Shown piece after piece: positions 1-11,252 of a stretch of DNA of 64,000 nt. This DNA is from Psoroptes ovis. Taxonomy: Eukaryota > Arthropoda > Arachnida > Sarcoptiformes > Psoroptidae. Position 1 is the first letter of the stretch; every line of letters begins with the position of its first letter. The notes under the pieces are model-generated. The model saw nothing but the letters and a program-made list of their open reading frames with translations, searched no databases and was not told where the DNA came from. Position numbers and translations under genes: made by a program. The stretch spans positions 62,001-126,000 of the forward strand of contig PQWQ01000018.1 of NCBI GenBank assembly GCA_002943765.1, in the 5' to 3' direction.

Positions 1-485
1 AATGACAATTTTGAATTTAAACCTATTCAATGATAAATACCTTTGATTCTATCAAAATTTTTTTCGTTCTTTATTTATACCCTCATCAATCATTCTAGGA
101 AATATTTATCAGATATTTTTTTGGAGACAAAAAAAAAAGTTTATCAAAATAAATAAATAAATAATTTGCCTGAAAAAATTGAGAAAACTTTTTAATTTTT
201 CGATTTTAATTTTGTTGTAAAATGTAAATAATTGAAGAATTTATCAATTTTTCCTATTTTTGATGATTTACTCAATCTATCATGCATATATCAATGTATA
301 TTTTTGGTTGCAAATCTTTCAAACAAAATCTACAGCATGGCTCCGAGCCGTCTCCGAAATCCAACAAAAGGTAGTTGGCAATGAATATCTTCATCATCAT
401 CTTGATCATCATCAATAGAACTGTTTATTTGTAAAAATTTTATGGAAAACCGGGTGAAAATATGAATTTTCACATTGAATATTAT

Positions 486-514
486 TATCATCATCATCAT
501 CATCATCATCATCA
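486..514. repeat. (TCA)n microsatellite
   Basis: Uninterrupted TCA/ATC trinucleotide run; a looser ATC-rich tract at about 387-416 lies just before it. Reading it in frame gives artificial poly-I or poly-M peptides on the two strands, not a gene. Confidence 0.85.
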
Positions 515-1386
515 AATATTTACAATCAATACAAACATCAAATTTTCATCTATTCAAATATTATCATAGTTTTGGTGAAAATTCAAATTCTTTTGAACGT
601 AAAAAAGAATATTCACTCTTTGATTCCTTTCTATCCGATTCTTTTCTTGAAGAATATCCTATAGAATATATTCATCGTAGAATTCTTTCATTCCATTCGC
701 AGAATTTGAAAATTCTTGGAAATGATTTTCCTCAAATTCTACATCGAATTTCGTCATGTACAGAATTCTCATTCAAATTATGATTGATTTTATTTTCATT
801 TATTTTCATTTATTCATATCCAATTTGACAAAACAAATATTCATATTTTATGAAATTTGTCAAGAATAATAAATAGAATCAACAATATTTCATTGTGGGT
901 GCCATAAGGGTGCGAGAAAGATCGAGACATTGTCATAATTTGAACTAAAATTGAATATTACCGGTGAAAAACCCAGTGGGGAAACACACGGCGTTGAAAT
1001 AACATAATGTATAACCCCTGCCATTAAACATTACCCCTGATATTCATATTAATGTGTATGCTTGTGTTGTGCGAGCGAAAAGATCTGTCATCATTTTTTT
1101 TTTTCTTAGTTCAATTTTGAATATCGAATTTTTTGGGGTGTTCTGCCATTTTTTTTCAGTTGGTTCATTCATTCATTCATTGAAAAATTTCACCAATTCG
1201 CTGCTGCTGCTGTTGCTACTGCTTCAGCAAGTAATTGATGACAAATCATATTTTTCAATTTGTTTCGTTGAATTTTGAATGAAAAATATTCAAATGAAAA
1301 GTGGAGAGAAATGAAAATTCCAGAGGAAAATTATTTAAATTTGAATCATTCCATAGAATTTTAAGAAAACTTGGACAAAATTTTTC

Positions 1387-1408
1387 AAAAAAAAAAAAAA
1401 AAAAAAAA
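1387..1408. repeat. Poly-A run
   Basis: About 22 consecutive A. It is not preceded by an AATAAA within a usual distance and no retro-element or target duplication is visible, so it is listed only as a homopolymer. Confidence 0.7.
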
Positions 1409-4122
1409 CAAGACAAAGCAAATTATGGAAATATTTTAAATAATTTTCAAATAAATTTTGAAAATTAAAATATTCGCAGAATATTCTCGAAAACATTTAT
1501 GAAATTCAAATTGATTACAAATGTTCAAATGTGAATATTTTGGTCAAATTTTAAACGTTCATTGAATATTTTATTTCCGGAAAAAAATCTAAGACCATCC
1601 AAATTGCTCAAGATAAAATCATTTCAATTTGATCGATTCGAAATGGGAGTTCAATGAGCTTTTTCACCATAATTTAATACAAAACAAGCCAATAATTGAA
1701 TCTATCCATGATAGGATCAAATCAAGCGATTGGGTGTGAAATTCACGAAAACACGAGTATTCGAGTCGAATATCAAATTGAATGATTGATTAATTAATTG
1801 ATTGATTAAGTAATTGATTGATTGAGTAATTAATTAATTTAGTCAACAAAAATGCAGCAAACAACACCAACCTACCAATTAATCAACAACGAAAAACCAA
1901 GTAAATTAATTTATTAATGAATGAATATATGAAACCACGCATTCAAGGTGTTATATGCAAAATGCTTCAACAAATATCCTCGAAATTAGAAACTTTTGTC
2001 TACATGTAAATCAATGATGTCGATGAATGAATGCATTTTTTTCTACTCCGAATGCAGTGGGTCTTGCTCTTCACCAATATTCAACATCTATTCAATCATC
2101 TATTCGTTTGATTTCGTGAACAAAAACATTGAATTAGGAAGCAAAACAGTGAATCAAGCCTTTTGTACCCGTGAATTTCCTTGAATCTTATTCCGATTAA
2201 TTCCTATGTTACAATTTTCGATGACAAGATTATCGAAATTATATCCAGCAAATTTTGGGCGTAACTGATTCGAAATGATGGTAATTCTCGGAAAAAGATT
2301 CACAGATCCAGATGCTCATAGAAGGAATTCCGCAGAAAGGATTTAATCGATGAAGAACGAATTTCCTACAAATTTCATTCTGACGAATTTACTCCTACAA
2401 ATTGATTTGAATTTGTATTGGATTTTCATTTTCATTTCAATTCATTTTGGTATTTCTTTTATTCAAAAATTCATTTCTTACAAATTTCAATTTGAAATTC
2501 ATTCAATTCTTTCAATTTTTTTTTTAGAGAATTTGGATTAGTTTTGTGTTTTTGTTTCGTCTTTACGTATCATTTCCAGAGAAACTCTGAAATTTCATTG
2601 AAAGAAACCAAAATGAAAATCATTTAATTCATTTTCATAGTTTGTTTTCGGGTAATAATGTAAGAAAATGCATCGGATTTTTGCCGATTGAAAATGCTCA
2701 GAGAAATTTAAAATTGTTTTTATTCTAATTTCATTCAGTTTCTACAGAAAACAGAATAAAATAATAATACAAAAAAATAAAAACTCCCCGGAGAATATTG
2801 TTTACGGCAGAATTTTTTTTTAATTTTGCCAATTGAAAGCAAGCAAGCAAGCAATCGGGGCAAAAAAAAGAAAACATTGTTTAAACATTGAGGTTTCCGG
2901 GAAAATTTGATTTTATTTTTGTTATTTTTCACAAAAAATACAGAATTTTCTACAACAAAGCAACAACAACAAGAAAAACAAAACATTTTCAAAGAATTAC
3001 ATTGAAAATTTCACAGAATTTAATGGAACATTTTACAAAGAATTTCATTGAATTTTTTTTTTTTGTTCCCAAACTTTTGATTGATTTTTAAGGGGAAACA
3101 TTCTGGAATTTAATTCAAAAATACAAAACACCAAAACAAAAACGAAATCAAATTAATTAATTTGATTGATTAAAATTAATTAATCTACATCAGATTAAAT
3201 CAAATCTAATTAATTTTGATCAAAAATTTCATCGAAATTAAATTTAATTAAATCAAGTATAAACGAACACTTGAACACACACCTTTGAGCGCTTTTTTTC
3301 GATGTTTGCTTCCGTAGACGAATTTTTCCGTAGAATTTCAAGCAATCAACACTGGAAATACAGCTGATAATTGAATCAAAATTAATTTTGATTTAAACTC
3401 GGTTAGTTTTTGTCGTTTATTTATTTTTGTTTGTTTTCAAGTTTTTATTTGCACAAAATAACAAAATAATTAAAATATGTTTTACACATGTGTTCACACA
3501 CTAAATACACCGGAGTGAAGCTACTTTGCTGGATTTTGTTGAATGGAATTTTCTGACAAAAATTCAGTTTCCAAAGAAAAAAAATTTTGAAATTCAATGG
3601 CCTTTGGGCTATTTTTGCGCTTTGGAAGAGTCATTCAATATTAATGCAGTCGAAAATGTCCAGTTTTCGTCGAAAATGATTTAAAAATTTTAAATTTTTT
3701 TTTTTTTTGAGAAAATGTCAAAACAATTTTCATTTCAAATGAGATTTCAGAGAAAAATAAGTTTTTTTTCTTGAAAATTTTCCGTTGAAATAAATTCAAT
3801 CACATCAGAATTACATTAGAATCAGTGAGGAACATCGAATTTGATACTGAATCACTGAACAATTTTTGAAAATTCACATAATTTTATTCTTCAAAGAATA
3901 TTTAAGAAAAACTTGTTGAAATCTGCGAATTTAATATTAAGAAAATTGAAATTTTGTTTACCGGCCAAAAGAATTCTTAAAAAAATTCAATCAAATGAAT
4001 TGAATCAAATTAGCTCACACATACATAAACAGCTTGAATGCCTAAAATTGAATGATGTTTTGAAAGTTTTTCGAGAAAAGGAAAAATTCTTCCCGAAAAA
4101 ACACCAATTGGTTGTCCGCAGA

Positions 4123-4137
4123 CGCAAAGCGTTTGCG
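4123..4137. repeat. Small hairpin with core shared at 35383
   Basis: The sequence CGCAAAGCGTTTGCG is a perfect inverted repeat with 6-bp arms. Its core GCAAAGCGTTTGC recurs at about 35384-35396 inside a GCACTCGACAGGCGC-type element end, so this is probably the remnant of that element family. Confidence 0.45.
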
Positions 4138-4580
4138 CAGCTGAATTAAATCAAATTTCCATTTTGAAATTTTCGATTAAGAAAAATTGAATATAAAATT
4201 GAATACACATTTGAAAAATAATCGATAAATGTATGTGAATGAATGAATGGAAAATCAATTTGGAAAATGAGCGAAATGAAAATAGAAAAAAATATTCATA
4301 AATCAACAATGAACGGAACAAAGATGTGAATTTGGGTTTATTTTATTTTGCTGGAGAAAAAATAGGAAAATTTTTCAATTGATAGAAAAAATTCCTGGTA
4401 GAATTTTCCTGGTAGAAAAAATTCATTGAGATTTCATTGAAAATTTGAGAGAAAATTGATTGAATATTTTTGAAAAAAATACAATTCATGAATTGCAGCT
4501 CGATATATATTTGATTCGAGGTTTGATTCAAGATTCTATCGGTTTTTAAATTTTTGAATTTTTTTTAATTCAACAAAAAC

Positions 4581-4655
4581 GGGCTGTCCGAAAAATTTTG
4601 GCCGATTTTCGCGTTAACATTTGCGTTAAATTTAGTGCAAACTTTTCGAACTTAT
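4581..4655. mobile_element. Mariner-like palindromic MITE, copy 1
   Basis: Left end GGGCTGTCCGAAAAATTTTG is mirrored by a right end CAAACTTTTCGAACTTAT. It belongs to the family whose TIR is TTGTCCGAAAAGTTTT; the interior starts CCGATTTTC as in several other copies. The right end is decayed, and there is no coding capacity. Confidence 0.6.
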
Positions 4656-5365
4656 CGAATGAATTCAAAGTAAAATCGATGCAAAATCAATGTAAAATGA
4701 ATGTACGAATCGGTATTGAATTAAAGCAAATATACAAATTCAAACACACCAAACACAAACACCGGATTGAATTCGAAATAATTTATATTTACATACATTC
4801 ATTTTTACGGCTGTTTATAAAAGAATTCAATCGATTCAATTAAATAATTCACATTATTTTTCTAAAAAGTTACAATTTGAATTCTTCAATGTTTATTATT
4901 CATGAAATTTCGAAGAAATTTCAAAGAATTTTCAAAAAATTTAATGATCATCAAATCGATATTCGATATATAGATTTGCAAATATTTGCAATATTGTAAT
5001 CGATTCGATTTAATATTTCAAAAATTTTTCCATTCTTATTTTCGGTGAATCATGTGTATAAAAAATGTACATTTCAACGTCTTTGAGAATCGAAGAATTT
5101 ACTATTTTTGTCTTCATACCACAGTTTTTGGAAAAAAAAACTTAGAAATCAACAATTATTATTCCATATTAGGAACCGCTCAATCCATAGAATTCATTCA
5201 TTCTATGCCTCCTTGCATTGATTTTAACATTTTCTACCGAATGTCTATTTTTGTTTTAGTAGAATTCAATTCATAGAAATCCCGATTCATTGTCTATCGT
5301 CCGGAAGCGATAAAGTTTCTTAATTAAGAAGCTTTTAATTAAGAGAAAAAATTGATTTTCATTGA

Positions 5366-5400
5366 GTTGTCCGAAAAGTTTGCGCCGAATTCTCTGTTGA
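5366..5400. mobile_element. Half copy of the mariner-like MITE
   Basis: TTGTCCGAAAAGTTTGCGCC followed by GAATTC is a clear left end without a partner nearby. The next right end (5645) is already explained by the copy at 5565, unless that copy inserted into this one. Confidence 0.5.
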
Positions 5401-5564
5401 TTGCCCTTGGAAATCTTAGAGCCAAAGTTTTTAAATTTTCCATTATTTGTACCACCAAAAACAATTCAGATTTGCAAAACAATTTGCCATCAAAAAGAGT
5501 TTTTAAATTATTTTTTAATCGACTTTTTCAATTTTTTTTTCGCTGATAAAAAGTTAAAATTTAT

Positions 5565-5645
5565 GGGTTGGCTGTCCGAAAAGTTTTAGCCAGTTGCTAT
5601 CAATATTGCTGATTTCAAAATTGACGAAAACTTTTCGGACAACCC
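5565..5645. mobile_element. Mariner-like palindromic MITE, copy 2
   Basis: GGGTTGGCTGTCCGAAAAG on the left, and CTTTTCGGACAACCC on the right. The reverse complement of the right end is GGGTTGTCCGAAAAGTTTTC, giving TIRs of about 20 bp around a 40-bp centre. This is one of the best preserved copies. Confidence 0.75.
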
Positions 5646-5939
5646 GTGAAAATCAAGGTTATTTGTTTTTTTTACAACTTGAAATTTTCTCTTCAAATTC
5701 TCATAAATCATTTCGGAGTTCGCACGAAGAAAAAATGCCGAAAATCCGATTCATTTCATTGATTTCATTGCACCGAAGCTCACCGAAAAGAACCCAAGAA
5801 ATGGATATGAATGTTTCATGTTTCACATATGTTTCAAGAAATTTTGAAAATTTGAGCAAAAATTTTGAAAATTTGAAAATTTTCTCGGGCTGAAATTATC
5901 AGGTGAATATTCACTTGCTCAGGCCGGATACAAGCGATC

Positions 5940-6040
5940 ATAATGATCAGCAACTTGCCAATCACCGGCCGTCACCACCAGCACCAGCACTGCCAGGCCA
6001 ATCGGCCAGCGCCAACAACAGCTTGTCACGGATTTGTGAT
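5940..6040 (+). other. GC-rich island with coding-like reading in one frame
   Basis: In a window this AT-rich, this patch stands out. After a CAG at about 5920 one frame reads PDTSDHNDQQLANHRPSPPAPAL and on through PGQSASANNSL before a stop beyond 6040. The residues are proline/serine-rich and codons are GC-ending, unlike the other genes here. It could be a stray small exon (acceptor CTTGCTCAG) or a CAC/CAG-rich non-coding patch. No donor of good quality follows. Confidence 0.2.
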
Positions 6041-6350
6041 TTTTCAACTTGAAAAAATCAAAATCGAAATAAAATCAAGTCAATGCGTCATTCAAGTTCA
6101 ACGGCAATCGAATTCTTCCATATGAGAATTTCATATCGAATCATATCATTTTGATACTTACCCATAAAACTTGTATACAAATGGAATTAGTCCAAAAAAT
6201 AAAATACAAAATATAATATGAACTGAACGACAAAACAAAGCAAAAAATGTCGAAAATTGTTAATCAATAAATAAATTGTTAATGAAATGAAAATAATAAG
6301 AATAACAATAACAATAGAGAAATGAACTTGGATCAGAAAATTATCATTTG

Positions 6351-6435
6351 ACTGTCCAGAAAGTTTTGTCCGATTTTCAATTGCTTCGTACGGGTACTTT
6401 TAATGATAATAATCAGTCAAAACTTTTCGGACAAC
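6351..6435. mobile_element. Mariner-like palindromic MITE, copy 3
   Basis: ACTGTCCAGAAAGTTTTGTC on the left is paired with TCAAAACTTTTCGGACAACG on the right. Outer bases continue the symmetry weakly (TGAC/GTCA). The interior includes CGATTTTCAATTGC, matching the sub-terminal block of other copies. Confidence 0.75.
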
Positions 6436-7042
6436 GTCAGTCTATGAACACATAGAAATCAATGTATTTTTTTCCTCGATTTTCTAAGGAATTCTTGAAA
6501 CACACACACATATTTCTGATAAGTTTATGTCACATACACACACACACACGCTAGTACAATATGAGAGAGCTAAAGAGGGGTAAAAAGGGGTAGAAATGAA
6601 GAGGAGAAAAAATAATTAATTAGAATTTGAAACAATGTGAACAAATAATAAGAAACAAAATGAAATACAAAAAGATTCTCGGTTCTTGGAAGAATCATGA
6701 ATGTGTAGGAAAATAGAAAAGATGGTGCACATATTCGAGCAGAGGAAATCGCTGCTGTGTATTTTACTGATTTGATACATTCAAAGCAATCCAAAAATAT
6801 AAAAAAAATTTCGATCTGAAAAATCAAAGAAATCTGAATACAAAACATATGAACACAAATGGTCTAGGGACACATGGATCCATGTGTCCATCTGGCATAC
6901 CAGTTAATATATTTGTTTTTTCTTAGTAATTTACTCTCTTATTATTCATTGAGTCATTGATTAGTCTGATATCAAATGTGAATTAGTCAATCATTCTGTC
7001 TGTTATGTCAATTATTATTATTATTATTACAATGATTATTTG

Positions 7043-7137
7043 GATTGTCCGAAAAAAATTGTTGCCAGAATTTTTCATCAGATTGGACATTTTCATTTAG
7101 AATTAGACGATTTCAGTTCAAAATTTTCTGGACAATT
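7043..7137. mobile_element. Mariner-like palindromic MITE, copy 4 (diverged)
   Basis: GATTGTCCGAAAAAAATTG on the left mirrors CAAAATTTTCTGGACAAT on the right, about 95 bp in all. The copy is more diverged and slightly longer than the others, with an internal TTGGACATTTTCAT segment. Confidence 0.6.
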
Positions 7138-8639
7138 TAATATTAATTTGATTGTTTACATTCACCGATTGAGGGAAGGAAAATATTTGCACTTATTGAG
7201 TCAATTTTAATATAAGAAAAATTGAATAAATACGCACAAACAAGCGCATAACTTGACAATGATTTGTAATTTGACAACAACATCGACAACAACAAGGACA
7301 GCAACAGAAGCAACAAACACATCAAAAATCAAAAAATTCTGCAAAACGATTCATTCAAATTCATTGAAATTGATTTGTGATTGAATCAATCAATCAAAAA
7401 CAAACAAACGAAAAGAGTTTCGATTAAAATACAAATGGAAATCGTATTTGGACCAAAATACATGGTCGTATCAAACATGGATCAAATGTTTATTTCTAAG
7501 CACATAAACATATTGAAACATTTTTCGATTTATCGATGGATTCAAAAAAAAAAAAGAAAAAAAAGAAAGAACCAGCTTAGAATTCAGAAGTAATTAATCA
7601 ATTTTATTCATTCATTGAATATGAATGAAAATTGAATATAAAGTCTATCCACCAATTTCATATGCATGAATCAATTGGAAAATTGCTTGTATTGAAAATT
7701 TGAGCCATTCGTTATTGGGCAGCCCGATAATTCAAAATGTATCGGATTGGCAACTCAGTAATAGGAGATTTTTATTGAAAAAAAAGTCAGACAAAGCTGC
7801 GCTTTTACTTGGTTGCCAGCCCTAAATATTGAAATATATTTTTACAGTGAATTCACAGCCTAAAATACGTCATACTTTTGCACCAGACTTGATTTCCAAA
7901 ATAGAAAATTATTCAGATTAATCCATCAATTATTCTCATGGTATAATAATTCCACTAACAATATTCAACCAATCAAATTTGATCAAGTTATTATTATATT
8001 CGGCATTAACTTTGAACACATAGGAATATTCATCAATTTTTTCCTTTTTTTCCATAATGAAAATCATTTAATCCAGATTCATATGGCACCACAAGCAGAA
8101 AATTAATGGCTTATTTTGCCACTGTATTTTACTACTGCATTATTTCTCTTCGATTAAACCCCAAACTAATCTATTTTCAATGAATTTTTGATCAATTGAT
8201 CAGAAATTTAAAACTGATTGATTGATTTTAAACAGATTTATTTCATTTTTATGCCCAAAGAGAAGCAACAACAATAATCCATAATTTTTGGGGTCGTTGC
8301 TGCCCCCCAGAAAATGCTGATCGTGATGATGATTTTCAAATTATGTGATTTCAAAACGCCTTTCAAATGACTTTTGCTAAAATGAGGAAATCTGCTTGGA
8401 AAATCTGCTTTCGTAAAATCGATACGCACAAAATATTAATCGCTCCGAAAAACCAACTAAATTCTCTTCTAATCGATTAGTGTGCAATAAAGTCATTAAG
8501 AAATTGGAAATGAAAATCTTTTATTTCATTCAAAAAATAAAAAAATTGAAATTATTTAACTTTGCATGGAAAATTTCTGGATAGAAAATACATACAAATA
8601 CAAGAATATTCTCTGTGTTCAATTGATTTCGATTTGAAA
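7138..8639. other. Non-coding stretch, no gene seen
   Basis: Only short spurious ORFs. At about 7717-7830 a weak inverted pair is visible (GGGCAGCCCGAT at the left, GGTTGCCAGCCC at the right), possibly the ends of another decayed element. The remainder is AT-rich sequence without recognisable signals. The stretch 5646-7042 apart from copy 3 is likewise empty, with AC-rich microsatellite DNA near 6500-6550. Confidence 0.5.
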
Positions 8640-8957
8640 TTATTTTGCATTTGTTAGCGTGTGTGGGTGCTGTGTTATGTGACATATGTTTGATTTTTTC
8701 TGGTTTGTTCGCTGATGATGATTTTGTATAAAATTTTTGAAAGTTTTTTTTTGGCTTCGAAGAATTTTTTTTTGTGAAAAGTTTTGGTGAATTTTCCGAT
8801 TGCAATTTGATATCAGAGCCACAAATTTTGATTTCGCAATTTCAATTTGCTGACTAATTGTATTTGAATTCTTGATATTCTTCACCATTAAACATTGAAA
8901 ATCTGAAACATTCAGAAAAATCAATGCCAAAATCAATGCAAATGTCACCAATGACAT
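8640..8957 (-). CDS. Candidate small secreted, lysine-rich protein (105 aa)
   Basis: ATG 8957-8955 starts a frame whose first 22 residues read like a signal peptide: MSLVTFALILALIFLNV, then SDFQC as a plausible cleavage area. The remaining 80 residues are K/N/Q/H-rich without cysteine pairs or a known domain. A minus-strand AATAAA lies about 115 nt past the stop (in GAATGAAATAAAAG, near 8530-8517), which would suit a short one-exon gene. Upstream, 8960-9030 is more GC-rich than its surroundings. Against it: the tail composition is close to what AT-rich non-coding DNA gives by chance, and no homologue is recognisable. This is the best of the short ORFs in the first 28 kb but remains weak. Confidence 0.3.
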   Translation of the reverse strand: MSLVTFALILALIFLNVSDFQCLMVKNIKNSNTISQQIEIAKSKFVALISNCNRKIHQNFSQKKILRSQKKTFKNFIQNHHQRTNQKKSNICHITQHPHTLTNAK

Positions 8958-9425
8958 TATGGAGCCCGCTCAAGGGGTTGAAACGATCCCTAGAATTAAT
9001 TCTTCGCTAAGCCTATGTTTGACTGCTCGATTCACAAATCGCTTGATTTTCAAATTAAATTTTCAATGAAATTAAATGACCATTGGTTTCAATGAAAGAA
9101 TAAAAACCTCAAAGGGGTGTATGAATGAATGTGTCTATGTATCGACCTAAAAAGAAAATTTAATTTTTTAAATTCAAAATTGAATGTAAGGCTATAAATC
9201 TGTGATCGTTTTACCATAAAATTACTGGAAAAATCAATTCCAAATCAAATGAAGCTATGATGGTCAATTGCAACAAAGCGTTGGACATCGGAGAACATTC
9301 ATTAAATGACTGAGGTGTTGGCGTCGTGGGGACGTCGTGAAATCTCTGAGTATCAATACTCCCAGCCTACGCGCTGTCACAAAAAAAACATGTAAAATAC
9401 ATTTGACCACAACATTTTGATATTC

Positions 9426-9443
9426 AAAAAAAAAAAAAAAAAA
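9426..9443. repeat. Poly-A run
   Basis: About 18 consecutive A followed by TCG. No processed-pseudogene or retroposon body is recognisable upstream of it, although 9290-9370 is less AT-rich than its surroundings. Confidence 0.6.
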
Positions 9444-9714
9444 TCGATTGTTTGTTTGCTTTCATTTGTTTGCTCGCTGCTATTGGAGTTGACAGGAGCG
9501 AATATTCTTCGGTTGTTTGTGTGGCTGTTTGGCCTACAATTTTGTGGACAGAAAAACGAATTTCAAAAATTTACAGATTTTTCATTTCATTTATTTAATT
9601 TTAAATGTGTTACGAGGTTTGAACAACAACGAAGGGAAGAAAAAAAGTCAATTTTTCATTCAATATTTCTTCTATGGATTCATTTTTTACATTTTTATTA
9701 ATATTTTTTTTGGA

Positions 9715-9790
9715 TGGTTGGCCATAAAGTTATTGTGGCTTTTCCAATTACAGTCAAAGATATAAGCCGCAATAATTTAATTGCCAGCCA
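9715..9790. mobile_element. Second mariner-type MITE (TGGTTGGCCATAAAGT ends)
   Basis: Left end TGGTTGGCCATAAAGTTATT then GTGGCT. The reverse complement of the right end is TGGCTGGCAATTAAATTATT then GCGGCT. These 26-bp TIRs enclose only about 24 bp. The string resembles classical mariner termini (GGTTGG..AAAGTNATTGCGG, as in Hsmar1-type elements), so this is a mariner-derived MITE distinct from the TTGTCCGAAAAGTTTT family. Confidence 0.7.
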
Positions 9791-10435
9791 CTGAGTACAT
9801 TGTCAACTAATTTTGTTGTTTTCTTAAAAAAAAAAAAAAAAAAATTTCCGGCATTTTTTTTCCTATTTTTGTATCGACAAAATTGTCAAAACGATGATGA
9901 CGATGCTGATGATGGCCATGTATGCGGCCAAGTCACCGACAGTCAATTGTTGTACGAAACAAAGCAATAGGAAAAAATTTATTCAGGGTCCATGTTTGAC
10001 CATTTATTGATGATCAATTGAATTATTATATTGTTATGATCATCATAACAATAATAATAATAATAAGCAGTCTCGATTTAATCAGATTGATTTATCGATA
10101 TTTTTCTGTTTGTATGTGTTTACTTTGTTTACTTGTTTATTCTTGGATTTTGTTTTTTTGGTCAATTTGTTTTGCCTATTTTTTCCTATTTTTCAGAGGC
10201 CAAATGTTTGTACCAAACAAGACAACCAGACAAATTTTAGATGTAAAAATATTTTTTTTGTATGATTTTTGAATGAAGGAAAAAATCATTTATTCACATT
10301 GAATAAATGACAATTTCATTTTCAAATAAAAATTATTGAAATCATAATTTATTATTTGGTTCAATTGAATTCAATTCAATTGAATTCAATCGACGATTGG
10401 TGACAATGAACTTTTGACTTGTTCAAAGAAAAAAA

Positions 10436-10474
10436 ATGATGATGATGATGATGATGACGGTCATCATCATCATT
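10436..10474. repeat. (ATG)n meeting (ATC)n inverted microsatellite
   Basis: A GAT/ATG run reverses into TCATCATCATCAT after GACGGTC, forming a potential hairpin. Many shorter (GAT)n tracts occur throughout the first 24 kb. Confidence 0.6.
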
Positions 10475-11179
10475 GAATGATTAGATCAATGACCAAAATA
10501 TATTTCGCAATCGATATATCAAAAACACATCATTCATTCATTCATATTTTAATTTGCTCTGAATCTCAAATTCAACTTTTACTGAGCTGAAAATTAACAT
10601 TTGCTTATGATATTATCATCAATAAATAACGATGAGTGTCGATGACACAATTTTTTTCGAATATTTTTTGATTCAAAGGACAATTTTTCACCGAGAAATG
10701 ACCAAGAAGTGATTCAAGAAAATGAATGAAATAAATAAATAAACATATCCAATTGATTCAATGACAATTTTGGTTCAAACGATAAACGATTGGTGATCTA
10801 AATTCTTAAAATTCAAAGAATAAATTTTGTTTTTCAAGAAATTCAAGAATATCGAATGAAATTGAAACAAACTTTCTTACAAAGTTTCAAATGATATATT
10901 CTTCAAGACATTGTTGATGATGATGATGGTGATAATAATAATGATCAATGAATAAAAACATCTCTCAAAAAGAGATGCCAAATGAAAAAATGCCAATAAA
11001 TAAATATAGTCATAAATAATTGATGACCAACAGAAAAAAAATGATGTGAAAATGAAATAAAAGTCAAATATTGAAATAAAAGAGAAAATAATTCATGTCT
11101 TACAACTTGTAATTACATTTTTTTTCTTGATTTTCTAAGAAAAAGTGGCACGAGAAATTGAAAAATGAAACAATTTTAG

Positions 11180-11252
11180 TTGTCCAGAAAGTTTTGACGA
11201 TTTTCAATAGGCATTCTCGTCTTATTTCGGCGCAAAAACTTTTCGAGCAGCC
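11180..11252. mobile_element. Mariner-like palindromic MITE, copy 5
   Basis: TTGTCCAGAAAGTTTTGACG on the left, and AAAAACTTTTCGAGCAGCC on the right (one mutated block, GAGCAG for GGACAA). The interior CGATTTTCAATAGGCATTCT matches the sub-terminal sequence seen at 52190-52210 in inverted form. Confidence 0.7.

Larger units (their letters stand above)
1..4580. other. Non-coding AT-rich stretch, no gene seen
   Basis: No ORF here has codon structure, signal peptide or domain worth calling; the 102-aa frame at 475-783 starts inside a (TCA)n repeat. Visible structure: the (TCA)n tract near 486-514, a poly-A run at about 1387-1408, a short (AAGC)n tract at 2837-2853, ATTGATTA/ATTAATTA-type tandem drift around 1780-1835, and two less AT-rich patches at about 890-1045 and 4110-4145. 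The second of these carries a perfect small hairpin described separately. Confidence 0.6.
8958..11179. other. Non-coding stretch with a GC-richer patch near 9260-9390
   Basis: Apart from the mariner-type MITE at 9715 nothing gene-like is seen. The patch 9300-9380 (GGTGTTGGCGTCGTGGGGAC, TACTCCCAGCCTACGCGCTG) is unusual in composition, has no ORF, and does not fold into a tRNA. It may be a promoter-like region for a short transcript such as the secreted ORF at 8957, or an old repeat. Confidence 0.4.

Noticed and set aside
1201..1230. CTG-rich run suggesting coding poly-Leu
   Set aside because: Short, interrupted, and the enclosing 74-aa frame has no other protein-like property.
10436..10474. 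Regularly spaced trinucleotide repeats considered as a CRISPR-like array
   Set aside because: They are pure microsatellites without distinct spacers, and the DNA is eukaryotic.
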